This document shows, one piece after another, positions 1 through 9,252 of a stretch of DNA of 64,000 nt (positions are counted from its first letter, which is position 1; the number at the start of each line of letters is the position of its first letter). The notes under the pieces were generated by a model, which was not told the origin of the DNA, made no database searches, and was given only the letters and a program-made list of their open reading frames with translations. Origin of the DNA: Bizionia sp. Lineage in GTDB: Bacteria; Bacteroidota; Bacteroidia; Flavobacteriales; Flavobacteriaceae. The stretch is from NCBI GenBank assembly GCA_020631395.1, contig JAHDHI010000018.1, positions 1 through 64,000 on the forward strand, read 5' to 3'. A program made the translations under genes and the position numbers.

Positions 1-263
1 GGTATAAAAACAACTAGAATCAAGCTCAGGTAAGGAGTTGTATAAATAGCTCATTGACCAAAATAGAACTCACCCTTCCGAGTCTGGTGAAGTAGGGATG
101 CTTACTGTTACAGATAGACCTGCTTTGTATACAAGGTCAATATCCATAACATTAACCCTGTGTACAAATATGCTTAAGGACTTTAGTGACTTCCCAAGGA
201 AATAGCATAAAAAAAAAGTCGTTAGATAATTCCATTCTACCAACAAAAGAGGGATTATCACTT
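1..263. other. Intergenic or gene-poor stretch
   Basis: No convincing gene was found here. A 63-codon open frame on the minus strand (70-261) has no recognisable motif or good start context and is probably chance. No tRNA-like fold was seen. The far side of this region lies outside the window, so it may hold an upstream or downstream region of a neighbour that cannot be seen. Confidence 0.5.
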
Positions 264-299
264 AAAAGTGCTTATTTAACAAATCAAATCAGCACTTTT
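264..299 (-). terminator. Probable terminator of rimO
   Basis: Arms AAAAGTGCT (264-272) and AGCACTTTT (291-299) enclose an 18-nt loop. The stem overlaps the rimO stop codon. It is followed on the minus strand by a short T-rich stretch, so it is a modest terminator candidate. Confidence 0.4.
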
Positions 300-1605
300 A
301 GTTTTTTACAACCTCTGCATATAAATCAAAATCTGCTGCTTCCGTTATTTTTACAGTTGCAAATTCCCCTGTCTTCAAATAAGTTGTAGATGCATCGATC
401 AATACCTCGTTATCCACATCTGGAGAATCGAATTCCGTACGGCCTACAAAATAATCACCTTCTTTTCTGTCGATTACGACTTTAAACTCCTGTCCTATTT
501 TTTCTTGATTGAGTTCCCACGAAATCTGAGATTGAATTTCCATTATTTCATTGGCCCGTTCTTGTTTTACTTCATCTGGGACATCGTCTTCCAAATTAAA
601 TGCATGGGTATTTTCCTCATGAGAATATGTGAAGCATCCCAAACGCTCAAAGCGCATCTCTCTTACCCATTCTTTGAGGATTTGGTAATCTTCTTCCGTC
701 TCTCCAGGATAACCAACGATAAGTGTCGTACGAATGGTCATGTTGGGCACGGACTTTCTAAACTCTTGCAACAATTTCGTCGTTTTCTCTTTTGTGGTTC
801 CACGACGCATGCTTTTTAATATGGAATCGCTAATGTGTTGTAGTGGTATGTCCAAATAATTGCAAATCTTTGGTTCACGATTCATTATATCCAATACGTC
901 CATCGGAAAACCGGTAGGAAATGCATAATGTAAACGAATCCATTCTATCCCTTCCACTTTCACTAAATTCCCCAATAGCTCGGCAAGGTTTCTCTTCTTG
1001 TATAGATCCAATCCGTAGTATGTTAAATCTTGTGCAATGAGAATCAATTCTTTCACCCCGTTTGCTGCTAGTTTTTCAGCTTCGATCACCAATTCTTCGA
1101 TTGGGGTACTTTTATGTTTTCCTCTCATCAAAGGAATCGCACAAAAACTACATGGCCTGTCACAACCTTCGGCAATTTTTAAATAGGCATAGTTTTTTGG
1201 AGTTGTCGTAAGACGTTCCCCTATTAGCTCATGCTTGTAATCTGCACCCAAGGCTTTTAACAAACCTGGCAACTCAGTAGTTCCAAAATATTGATCGACA
1301 TTGGGTATTTCCTTTTCCAAATCCGGTTTGTAGCGTTCACTTAGACACCCTGTGACAAAGACTTTGTCCACTTCCCCTTCTTCTTTCTTTTGCATATACT
1401 CAAGGATGGTGTTTACACTCTCTTCCTTTGCATTGTTGATGAAGCCACATGTATTTATCACGACAACGTTCCCTTCTTCTTCATGCACAACGTCCTTCCC
1501 ACTGGCCTTCAGTTGTCCCATCAACACTTCACTATCGTAAACATTTTTACTACAGCCAAGCGTTATTACATTGATTTTGTTCTTTTTAAGTGACTTTGTA
1601 CGCAT
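298..1605 (-). CDS. rimO: Ribosomal protein S12 methylthiotransferase RimO
   Basis: A 435-aa radical SAM methylthiotransferase of the usual RimO length. The N-terminal MTTase domain shows three cluster cysteines (about C18 in GCSKN, C53 in NTCGF, C87 in TGCLSERY). The radical SAM motif CDRPCSFC (C148, C152, C155) follows, and the last ~65 residues fit a TRAM domain. In the known family the enzyme adds a methylthio group to the conserved aspartate of ribosomal protein S12, using SAM, two 4Fe-4S clusters and a sulfur source. The start at 1605 lies 18 nt after a CAAAGATA box (TATCTTTG on the coding strand), so the gene probably has its own promoter although the amidase gene lies only about 40 nt upstream. 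Confidence 0.95.
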   Translation of the reverse strand: MRTKSLKKNKINVITLGCSKNVYDSEVLMGQLKASGKDVVHEEEGNVVVINTCGFINNAKEESVNTILEYMQKKEEGEVDKVFVTGCLSERYKPDLEKEIPNVDQYFGTTELPGLLKALGADYKHELIGERLTTTPKNYAYLKIAEGCDRPCSFCAIPLMRGKHKSTPIEELVIEAEKLAANGVKELILIAQDLTYYGLDLYKKRNLAELLGNLVKVEGIEWIRLHYAFPTGFPMDVLDIMNREPKICNYLDIPLQHISDSILKSMRRGTTKEKTTKLLQEFRKSVPNMTIRTTLIVGYPGETEEDYQILKEWVREMRFERLGCFTYSHEENTHAFNLEDDVPDEVKQERANEIMEIQSQISWELNQEKIGQEFKVVIDRKEGDYFVGRTEFDSPDVDNEVLIDASTTYLKTGEFATVKITEAADFDLYAEVVKN

Positions 1606-1622
1606 ATCTAAATTTTGGACTG

Positions 1623-1630
1623 CAAAGATA
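1623..1630 (-). promoter_or_regulatory. Bacteroidota -7 box for rimO
   Basis: Coding-strand TATCTTTG matches the Bacteroidota -7 consensus TAnnTTTG and sits 18 nt before the rimO ATG. A -33 TTTG at the right spacing is not clear. Confidence 0.55.
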
Positions 1631-1646
1631 CAATGTAAAACACAAT

Positions 1647-3275
1647 CTATTGATAATTTGCTGGAGGAATTCGCTTTTTGGAAACTTGCTCATACTTTAT
1701 GGCCATTTCCAATAGCATTCTCTCTGACAAAGGCTTGGATATGATTGTCAGCCCTTTTGGTTCTCCATCTTTTGCATAGCCCATAGGTACAGTAATGGCA
1801 GGATACTCTGCAACAGCGGCATAGGCAGCATGATAGTTGTTTATGGACAATATACCATCCAATTCATATTTATCCATAGACACATTGAAAAACTGTCTCC
1901 CATTCTCTTTAAGGGTCTTTTTTATGGATTCCAACTTTTCTTCTGTACTTTCATCTGCGACGATTCCTTCAAATAGTGCTTGCCCATAGGGCATTGCATT
2001 CAAAGAATCCTTCTTGTTGAATACCATTACATCTTTAACATTCTTTACCTGTATTGTATCATTTGCATGATTCTCCAAATAAGCTGGTAAATCTTTTTTC
2101 ATATCCAGATTTAACAATCTAATGAAGTCCGGAAGATCGACATCCAAATCTTCGATTTCGACTATAACTGCTCCTTCTTCTTTTAAATCTTTGAGAGCAT
2201 TGAGGTATAAGGTATCTTCTTTTAGACTCTTGAACGCACCCAAGCGTTTACCTTTTAACCCCTTTTCATAACTATTCTTGAAGTAGTATCCATTTATTAG
2301 TTTAGTGTCGACGGACTTTTTATCATTCACGTCATATCCGAACAAAGCATCCATTAAGATAATGTTGTCCCTTACATTTTTAGTCATTGGACCAGCCGTA
2401 TCCAAAGTTTCTGAAATTGGAATGATACCACTTCTACTCAATAGCCCTATTGTGGGTTTCAGCCCCACTACCGAGTTCTGACTTGCTGGTGACAATATGG
2501 AACCTGCTGTTTCGCTCCCCACTGCTGCCACACAAAAATTCGCAGCCACGGCGGCCCCACTTCCCGAGCTTGAGCCTCCTGTATCGATGATGCGTCTTCC
2601 ATAAGGATTTAACGTTTGTCCACCTATAGCACTATAACCACTTGGACATTCCCCACAAAAGAAATAGGCCCATTCGCTTAAATTGGCTTTTCCCAATATC
2701 AAGGCTCCATTTACTTTCAATCTTTCAACGATGAAAGCGTCTTTTGTCATATTTTCTCTTAGAGCTACCGCTCCTGCAGTCGTAGCCATGCCTTCTGCAT
2801 TTATATTGTCCTTTAAAAGTATCGGCATTCCATAAATAGGATGTCGAAGACCTTTGTCTTTCAATCTGATGTCACAAGCTCTTGCATTTGCTACAACTCT
2901 AGAATTTATCGATATCACAGAATTCAAGGACATTTCATTCTCCCTGTCGAATTTTCTGATTCTAAAAAGATAGAATTTCACCAATGTTTCGTATGTCAAT
3001 TTTCCTTCAGCTACATATTTTTGCAACGTTGGTATGTCTTGCTCTAATATTACTGGTTTCAATGCATTGTATTTTGCCTCTGTAAAATCTGAAAGTTCAT
3101 TTTCTAGATTTCCCCAAATCTCCTTGTTGGTTATGAATTTTGAATCCAACACTTTGAAATCTATAATGTCCTTGCTCTCAATTGCTTTGAAGTCTGAAGT
3201 TTGCACTTCTTGCTCCTTAGATTCTTTACAAGACAATGCCATTGTTAAAATCAATAATAGAAATGTATTTCTCAT
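1647..3275 (-). CDS. Amidase signature family lipoprotein
   Basis: The start at 3275 gives 542 aa beginning MRNTFLLLILTMALSCKES, a lipoprotein signal with Cys16. A longer frame starting at 3371 would run through the 3330-3361 hairpin and is unlikely. The amidase signature is complete: catalytic Lys about 155 (ILLKDN), Gly/Ser loop GGSSSGSG with the cis-Ser about 235, and nucleophile Ser about 259 (ETAGSI). Such Ser-cisSer-Lys enzymes hydrolyse amides to acid and ammonia; the substrate cannot be told from sequence. A lipid anchor suggests it works in the envelope. It ends ~40 nt before rimO on the same strand. Confidence 0.87.
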   Translation of the reverse strand: MRNTFLLLILTMALSCKESKEQEVQTSDFKAIESKDIIDFKVLDSKFITNKEIWGNLENELSDFTEAKYNALKPVILEQDIPTLQKYVAEGKLTYETLVKFYLFRIRKFDRENEMSLNSVISINSRVVANARACDIRLKDKGLRHPIYGMPILLKDNINAEGMATTAGAVALRENMTKDAFIVERLKVNGALILGKANLSEWAYFFCGECPSGYSAIGGQTLNPYGRRIIDTGGSSSGSGAAVAANFCVAAVGSETAGSILSPASQNSVVGLKPTIGLLSRSGIIPISETLDTAGPMTKNVRDNIILMDALFGYDVNDKKSVDTKLINGYYFKNSYEKGLKGKRLGAFKSLKEDTLYLNALKDLKEEGAVIVEIEDLDVDLPDFIRLLNLDMKKDLPAYLENHANDTIQVKNVKDVMVFNKKDSLNAMPYGQALFEGIVADESTEEKLESIKKTLKENGRQFFNVSMDKYELDGILSINNYHAAYAAVAEYPAITVPMGYAKDGEPKGLTIISKPLSERMLLEMAIKYEQVSKKRIPPANYQ

Positions 3276-3329
3276 TCGTTCATTTTTTTTTAAATGTACA
3301 AAATAGAAGTTTCCCTTTGTAATAAAACA

Positions 3330-3361
3330 AAAGGCAGGCTGAAAAAAATCAGCCTGCCTTT
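3330..3361 (-). terminator. Strong terminator after the 1254-aa BNR gene
   Basis: Perfect 12-bp arms AAAGGCAGGCTG (3330-3341) and CAGCCTGCCTTT (3350-3361) with an A-rich 8-nt loop. T-rich tracts follow on both strands. It separates the BNR-protein gene from the amidase gene and argues against a start for the amidase upstream of it. Confidence 0.85.
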
Positions 3362-3384
3362 TTCTTGTCATCTGTTACGACAAT

Positions 3385-6300
3385 TTAGTATTTGATAACT
3401 TGTCTAATGGTTTTACGAGACTCATCTTCAATTATCAAGAAATAAGCTCCTACTGACAGTTCCTTTAAATTTATGTTTATTTGATTTGGAGAAATGTGAA
3501 TAGGTTTAAATCTATCATACAAGAGACGCCCTTGCATATCCACTATTCTCATCTTCACCTCACTTAATGTCGTACTACTCTTAATAGTCAACAAACCACT
3601 TGTTGGATTCGGGTACGCCACAAAGTCTTCAAATGTATTTGAATCCACAGACAACGTTGACTTTACGTTTATGGTAAAACTTATCGTCTCTGGGCCAGTT
3701 CCATCGCAATCATTGGTAAACGTTGCTTGTACAGTCCAATCGCCATCTACATTCGTATCTCCATCCACAACATTCAAAAAGCTAACTGTTTCCGTAGTAT
3801 AGGTAGTTCCATTTGGAGCTGTCCACAACCATGTACCATTAAAAGCTGTTGACGGCAATCTCAAATCTATGGATGCGCCTTCATCTACATTCAATGTTGC
3901 TCCATCGGAAAAAGCATTGTACCCAGCTGCATCTATGTTTATTTCCGTAGCATTCGTCAAATCCGGATTGGTTGCACTTACAGTCACCGTTACTGGAGTT
4001 CTGTTAGATTCACAGCGTCCTCCCGAAGTGGTGATGTTCCAATCGTAAAAGAAATAGTAATAATCTGGTGCATCTGCTGAATTCCCTGTTATGGAAACTT
4101 CTCCTGATGGGGATGCTATTGGATAGGTAACCCCATTTCCGGTAGGTGTTCTTCTCATATCCACCAAAGCTCCTGTTATACCTATTTCCAATCCATTTCC
4201 TTTTGGAACATCCAAATTCAAATTGACCGTTGACACACCAGATGGGATGTTCACTGTGGTCGTAGCAACTATGTTACCCAATGCATCTGTTACGGAAATC
4301 GTTCTATTGCCTGTACTCATCGCATTCATTTGCACGGATTCCAAAGTAAAATCCTGATTTGCATCAAAGTACAACGATTGATTGAAGGAATAATCTGCTG
4401 CTGTGCTTATATCTACAGTATTGACTTGTTCTGACACTATCACTGCCGATGTCCCTGCTACGTAATACGTTGTGCTTGCTGTTAAAGCTGGTGTCGTAAA
4501 TGATGACCCAGTTGCTATTTCCGTTCCTCCAGTTGCTGTTTCATACCATCTATAATCAATACTCCCAGAAGCATTCAAAGTCGTTGAATCATTGGTACAA
4601 ATTGCATCGTCATTAGATGTTGGTTGAATGGAATCCTCTCCAGTTATGGTGAATGTATATTGGGCATCCCCACATCCCCCAGCCGTGGATATTGTGACTA
4701 TGTAATCACCGAACTCCGCTCCCGAAATATTATCTATGGTTGCAATTTGTCCTGTATAGGCATATCCGTTGGGTCCAGACCACACATACGTAGGGCTTGC
4801 TCCTGTAGTCACCGTGGACCTCAACGCTATGTTTTGTCCCACACATACATCTATGGCTGCTCCTTCTTGGTATCCAGCTGCATCCAAATTAATTTCTTGG
4901 TTTGCAGTAGTAGTTATGCAAGTTGGCAATGAAGATCTCCAAACGCCTCTTCCATAAGTAGCTGCCGTCAAGGAATTATCTGCAACGTTCACTTCTAAAT
5001 CTGTAACTATCGTCGTTGGCAAACCATTGGAAAACAATTCCCAACTGCCACCATCCACAATTCTATATACCCCTATGCTCGTTGCCAAATATACTGGGTT
5101 TTGACTGTGTCCATCTTGGTGTACTATGTCGTTGAAAAACAAATAAGAATTCGAAACTGGTAAATTTCCAGTAATGTTGTTGAAAGTAGTCCCTCCGTCA
5201 AGAGATTTGAATACACCTCCACTAGTAGTTACCCATATTATGTTTTCATTGGTCGTATGAATTCCTATTCCTTTTATGTTTCCTCCAAAAGTAAAAATGT
5301 CAGTAACACTATTTCCTGAATCCGTACTTTTCTTCAAAACTTCATCCACTGCAATAAACATGTGTGTTTCGTTAGAAGGGGCTACCTCTATTAAATCGGC
5401 CGAAGCTCCAAGGTTAGCCAAGGTATTCCAACCGTTTTCATTGCTATTCAACCTATAGATCCTATTATAACCTGCAAAGATTTGCCCTGAAGAATTCGCT
5501 ATCAAGGGAGTTACCCAGTTTCCTGATGCTCCACCTGGTGCATTGACAGATCCAGATCCCGAACTTCCAGAGTTTGAAGATTTGTAAAGCGCACCTCCAC
5601 TTTGGATGAACCCATAATACTTATTGTCGTTTATAGGGTTTATGCAAGTATCCATTCCATCTGCTCCGTAATAATTCAACCAATTCCCATTGCCATTGTT
5701 GTAGGCATGTCCTCCATTGTCTTGTAATCCTCCGACCATTTTATTTACGTTTGTTGGTGATACTGCCACCTTGTAGAATTGACTGGCTTGAATTCCATCT
5801 GTCTTGCTTGTAAAGCTACCACCAGCATTTGTTGACGAATAAATTCCTCCATCCGAACATACGTATATGGCTCCGTTGAAAGATCTTATTTGATGAATGT
5901 CCGCATGTGTATAGGTTGCACTCGAAGGAGAACTCCAGTTGTTAAGTTTTGAAAAAGAGGATCCTCCGTTACTGGATTTCCATACATTTAGACAACCTAC
6001 ATATACATCATTTGCATTTGTGGTGGAAACCCCCAATGCCAAGTCAAACCACGATTGGGTGGATTCCAACACGTCGGTCGATGTATTCCTTGCTGAAAAG
6101 GATGTACCACTATTCGTTGATCTGTATACTCCTTGGAATGTATTACTCGAAGTCGCGCTCAACAAATACACGTAATCCACATCTGCAGGCGTTACATCTA
6201 TAACAAACCTTGAGCCTCCCGTAGGTACTCCATTGGTTATTTGACTGAATGTATCTCCCGCATTTGTCGATTTGTAAAACTGATTGGGTGTTACAGCATA

Positions 6301-7149
6301 GACGGTATTGGGGTTTCCTGGTTTCAACTTTATGTCTTTGATGTTTCCTCCCAAAGTCATATTCCAAGTCGCTCCAGAGTCTGTGGATTTATAAACACCT
6401 CCATTGGTTGCCACCCACAACATACTTGAATTGGATGGATTGATATAAATATCATTCATGGACGATGGGGTGTTGCTTGGATTCAAACCTGTTTGTACCC
6501 AAGTCGTTCCGCCATCCGTAGACTTGAAGACCCCAGCACTGGAAGTATCTCCTCCGTCGTCGTCTCCTGTTGCTATGTAAACAATATTTGAGTTAGAGTA
6601 ATCTATGGCTATGCCAGAAACTCCTATTTGCGGCAAATCATCTGTTAAAGGTGTCCAAGTGCTCCCTGCATCAGAAGATTTCCACAATCCCCCTGCTGGA
6701 GCTCCAACGTACCAAGTGTTCGAATTGTTTGGATCTATGGCTATGACATTTATCCTTGCTTGTCCACTGGACCAAGACCCCGTATTGGAATGGGTATAAG
6801 GCCCTATGGGCAACCAATTGCTTTGATCTGTAAATCTTGCCAAAGATGAATTTTGTCTTGTCTGTTTCCACAAATCCCATTTGTCTTTTTCAGTCGGAAG
6901 CTCTCCCTCCCCGTTAACTTCTTTTTCCCAAATATACTCAAACCGCTTGAAAGGTTTATATCCAGAGCCTTTAACGGTTTCATCTCTTGTACTCCAGTAC
7001 ACGTTGAAAGCCTGTTGCACTTCCTTGAAAGTTGGGTTGGCACTACTAGAGTTTTGTTTTGCTTGTTGTACCCATGGGGCTGACTCATTAAATTGAGCAT
7101 TTGCTGTGCCAAAAACGATGAGAAGGCACAAAAGTATTCTAGTCTTCAT
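3385..7149 (-). CDS. BNR/sortilin-like repeat protein with T9SS sorting domain (1254 aa)
   Basis: A large secreted protein. A signal peptide (MKTRILLCLLIVFGTANA) precedes a beta-propeller region with many Asp-box motifs: SSDAGSTW, STDGGTTW, STDSGATW, SSNGGSSF, SLDGGTTF. This is the VPS10/sortilin-like and exo-sialidase-like repeat type. After about residue 770 come Ig-like or PKD-like modules. The last ~80 residues (from AYPNPTSG) form a T9SS type A sorting domain, which would send the protein across the outer membrane. No catalytic residues are evident, so enzyme activity cannot be claimed. The N-terminal motif GYKPFKRFEY recurs as GYKPYKRWEY in the 990-aa protein at 20842-23814; they are paralogs. 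Confidence 0.88.
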   Translation of the reverse strand: MKTRILLCLLIVFGTANAQFNESAPWVQQAKQNSSSANPTFKEVQQAFNVYWSTRDETVKGSGYKPFKRFEYIWEKEVNGEGELPTEKDKWDLWKQTRQNSSLARFTDQSNWLPIGPYTHSNTGSWSSGQARINVIAIDPNNSNTWYVGAPAGGLWKSSDAGSTWTPLTDDLPQIGVSGIAIDYSNSNIVYIATGDDDGGDTSSAGVFKSTDGGTTWVQTGLNPSNTPSSMNDIYINPSNSSMLWVATNGGVYKSTDSGATWNMTLGGNIKDIKLKPGNPNTVYAVTPNQFYKSTNAGDTFSQITNGVPTGGSRFVIDVTPADVDYVYLLSATSSNTFQGVYRSTNSGTSFSARNTSTDVLESTQSWFDLALGVSTTNANDVYVGCLNVWKSSNGGSSFSKLNNWSSPSSATYTHADIHQIRSFNGAIYVCSDGGIYSSTNAGGSFTSKTDGIQASQFYKVAVSPTNVNKMVGGLQDNGGHAYNNGNGNWLNYYGADGMDTCINPINDNKYYGFIQSGGALYKSSNSGSSGSGSVNAPGGASGNWVTPLIANSSGQIFAGYNRIYRLNSNENGWNTLANLGASADLIEVAPSNETHMFIAVDEVLKKSTDSGNSVTDIFTFGGNIKGIGIHTTNENIIWVTTSGGVFKSLDGGTTFNNITGNLPVSNSYLFFNDIVHQDGHSQNPVYLATSIGVYRIVDGGSWELFSNGLPTTIVTDLEVNVADNSLTAATYGRGVWRSSLPTCITTTANQEINLDAAGYQEGAAIDVCVGQNIALRSTVTTGASPTYVWSGPNGYAYTGQIATIDNISGAEFGDYIVTISTAGGCGDAQYTFTITGEDSIQPTSNDDAICTNDSTTLNASGSIDYRWYETATGGTEIATGSSFTTPALTASTTYYVAGTSAVIVSEQVNTVDISTAADYSFNQSLYFDANQDFTLESVQMNAMSTGNRTISVTDALGNIVATTTVNIPSGVSTVNLNLDVPKGNGLEIGITGALVDMRRTPTGNGVTYPIASPSGEVSITGNSADAPDYYYFFYDWNITTSGGRCESNRTPVTVTVSATNPDLTNATEINIDAAGYNAFSDGATLNVDEGASIDLRLPSTAFNGTWLWTAPNGTTYTTETVSFLNVVDGDTNVDGDWTVQATFTNDCDGTGPETISFTINVKSTLSVDSNTFEDFVAYPNPTSGLLTIKSSTTLSEVKMRIVDMQGRLLYDRFKPIHISPNQININLKELSVGAYFLIIEDESRKTIRQVIKY

Positions 7150-7374
7150 AATTATTAAATTAAGGGTTTTTTATATAATTAATGAATTGAGGCTTCCGAA
7201 TTTACAAAAAACTAATTAAAGTTTAACAATTACTTCATCTATAAAAAAATCCCCACTTATAAATCATAGGCTACAAATAGTTTTTTTCCATAGTGCTTTT
7301 ACGCAGTTTCGAGTTCTTTGTTCAACCTTTTACATTATTTCTTGTCAAAGAATAAACTCAAAGAAATGCCATCA

Positions 7375-8460
7375 ATGCTTAAACGCTCCTTATTTTTATC
7401 ATTCCTAATTTATCTGACACTTTGTTGCACATCCAATGAGGTTGTCGACTACATTGAACCACTAACGACTTCTGCCTACTTCCCGCCAATAGTTTCCAAT
7501 GAATGGGAAACCATTTCCACAGAGGATTTAGAATGGACCGTTTCCAATTTACAAGTGTTGCAAGATTTTTTAAATGAAAAGGGGACAAAGGCATTCATTG
7601 TCCTAAAAGATGGTAAAATAGTCATCGAATGGTATGGTAACGGAGCTGATGAAAACACCAATTTACCATGGAATTCCTCAGGAAAGACATTGTCTGCCTT
7701 CATAATTGGCATTGCACAACAGGACGGTTTTTTGGACATAGACAACCCATCTCGGGATTATTTGGGAAATGGTTGATCCAGTCTTACTGATGATCAAGAA
7801 TCCAACATTACCGTAAAGCATCATATGGCAATGACTACTGGATTGGATTATACGGCTACGGATCTTAATTGCTACGATAGCGATTGTTTGTACCATTTAA
7901 ACACTCCTGATAGTTTTTGGTATTATCACAATGTAGCATACACATTGACTCAAAGCATCGTTGAAGGAGCTACAGAGACAAGTTTCGGCACTTATTTCTA
8001 TGAGAGGTTGAAGTATCGGGTTGGCATGCAAGGGACTTGGATCAATCTTGGTTACAACAGGGTATATTTCAGCAATGCAAGAAGTATGGCTCGTTTTGGT
8101 CTCTTGAATTTAATCAAGGGCATATGGGGCGACAATCTTATTTTAAATGATTTGAATTATTTTTCTGAAATGACCAATGCTTCTCAAGATATAAACAAGG
8201 CCTATGGCTATCTATGGTGGTTAAATGGAAAAGAGAGTTTCAGAGGGTCTGGAAGTGCATTCGAGTTTTCTGGAAAATTAATACCTAACGCCCCAGATGA
8301 TTTATTTGCCGGTCTTGGCAAAAACGACCAAAAGTTTTATGTCGTTCCTAGTAAAAATTTGGTGGTTGTACGGTTGGGCAACAATGCTGGAGAAACCGTG
8401 TTGGGTCCCAGTAGATTTGACAATGAGCTATGGGAACATATTAATTTGGTTGCAAACTAA
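7375..8460 (+). pseudogene. Serine hydrolase (class C beta-lactamase family) broken by in-frame TGA
   Basis: Two open pieces (7318-7776 and 7825-8460) lie in the same frame and are split only by TGA at 7774-7776. Reading through gives one ~361-aa protein from 7375. It has a lipoprotein start (MLKRSLFLSFLIYLTLCC), the SxxK motif SSGK, the YxN motif YHN and a C-terminal ending typical of the beta-lactamase/6-aminohexanoate-dimer hydrolase family. The stop sits in GNG-stop-SSLTDDQE, where family members usually carry Trp, so TGG to TGA is the simplest lesion. Other genes here use TGA as a real stop, so a changed code is unlikely. A start at 7318 or 7366 is also possible. Sequencing error cannot be excluded. 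Confidence 0.82.
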
Positions 8461-8885
8461 TTACGTTCCTCAAAAGGAATTACAGTCCCTTTTTCCAAAT
8501 AGTCTTTCAACCCCTTTAAAAGCATTGCCCAACAAAACGAACTGTGCCTATAGTGATGATTGTTTTCTTGCCAATTCTTATGCTCAAATTCCATGAGCGT
8601 TCCTTTTTCGACTTCTTTTAAACGAAAACCGAAAATAGTGGCATCCCAATCCGCATCGGATTGTGTCATCTTCAAATAAAAAGACTCATTGCCTTTTACT
8701 TCTGAGACCTTGCAATACCAATTGTATGCATTGGTAAAGTTCAAATTATATTCTGCATTCAACTTTGGCTCTCCAGAAGATTTCAAAGTCCACCAATTGT
8801 CTAGGTGCTTGGGTAGAGTCACTGCTTCGAAAACAGCTTGTTTAGATGCCTCTATCGTAAAACTATGGTGTATGTGATATGCCAT
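8457..8885 (-). CDS. SRPBCC (START/AHSA1-like) domain protein
   Basis: 142 aa. The N-terminus HHSFTIEASKQAVFEAVT and the WWT segment near residue 32 are typical of the SRPBCC helix-grip fold (AHSA1/activator of Hsp90-like family), which binds hydrophobic ligands in a deep cavity. No catalytic function is implied. Its last codons overlap the end of the convergent serine hydrolase gene by 4 nt. Its start lies inside the end of the upstream membrane-protein gene (23-nt overlap), so the two are probably co-transcribed. Confidence 0.75.
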   Translation of the reverse strand: MAYHIHHSFTIEASKQAVFEAVTLPKHLDNWWTLKSSGEPKLNAEYNLNFTNAYNWYCKVSEVKGNESFYLKMTQSDADWDATIFGFRLKEVEKGTLMEFEHKNWQENNHHYRHSSFCWAMLLKGLKDYLEKGTVIPFEERN

Positions 8886-9213
8886 AAGGGTTAAAGGTGT
8901 TTATAAATTCATGAATTTCACCATAAAACAGGTAATGGAGCATTAAAATACTAAAAATTGCGATTACTTCATACACTTTGTACTTCCCAAGCTTTATATT
9001 TAGATAACTCAAAATAGCCAACACCAAGAATATTGGCGCCAATATGAATATGGAAAACCGAAGATAATCGATTAGGTGTCTTGGAATCAATGGACTGGAC
9101 GCATCGATGTCCAATGTAAAGTATGAAACAGCCAGAAAGGTAAATTGAATGCTGGAAATCGCAAAGGACAAGGCATTAATCACTCTTAAAGTGCTTTGCT
9201 TCATTTGTGCCAC
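8863..9213 (-). CDS. Small three- or four-helix membrane protein, unknown
   Basis: 116 aa with hydrophobic helices at about residues 12-32, 49-70 and 80-98. The family is not recognised. A start three codons further in (MKQST) is equally possible. It overlaps the SRPBCC gene by 23 nt and follows ftsY by about 40 nt on the same strand, so it may ride on the ftsY transcript. No catalytic or metal-binding motif is visible. Confidence 0.6.
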   Translation of the reverse strand: MAQMKQSTLRVINALSFAISSIQFTFLAVSYFTLDIDASSPLIPRHLIDYLRFSIFILAPIFLVLAILSYLNIKLGKYKVYEVIAIFSILMLHYLFYGEIHEFINTFNPYGISHTP

Positions 9214-9252
9214 ATTGATTTTAAACGATTTTCGAAGAGGACCTAGGGAGTT

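Noticed and set aside
70-261. 63-aa gene on the minus strand
   Set aside because: No conserved motif, no promoter box or good start context; its sequence looks like chance translation.
4624-4957. Open frames opposite the large BNR genes
   Set aside because: They are antisense shadows created by the coding bias of the long minus-strand genes and lack start context and motifs.
7774-7776. TGA read as tryptophan or selenocysteine
   Set aside because: Other genes in the window (tnpA, the sulfatase, the 15746 lipoprotein) use TGA as a true stop, and no selenocysteine stem-loop was seen after it. A simple nonsense change is more likely.
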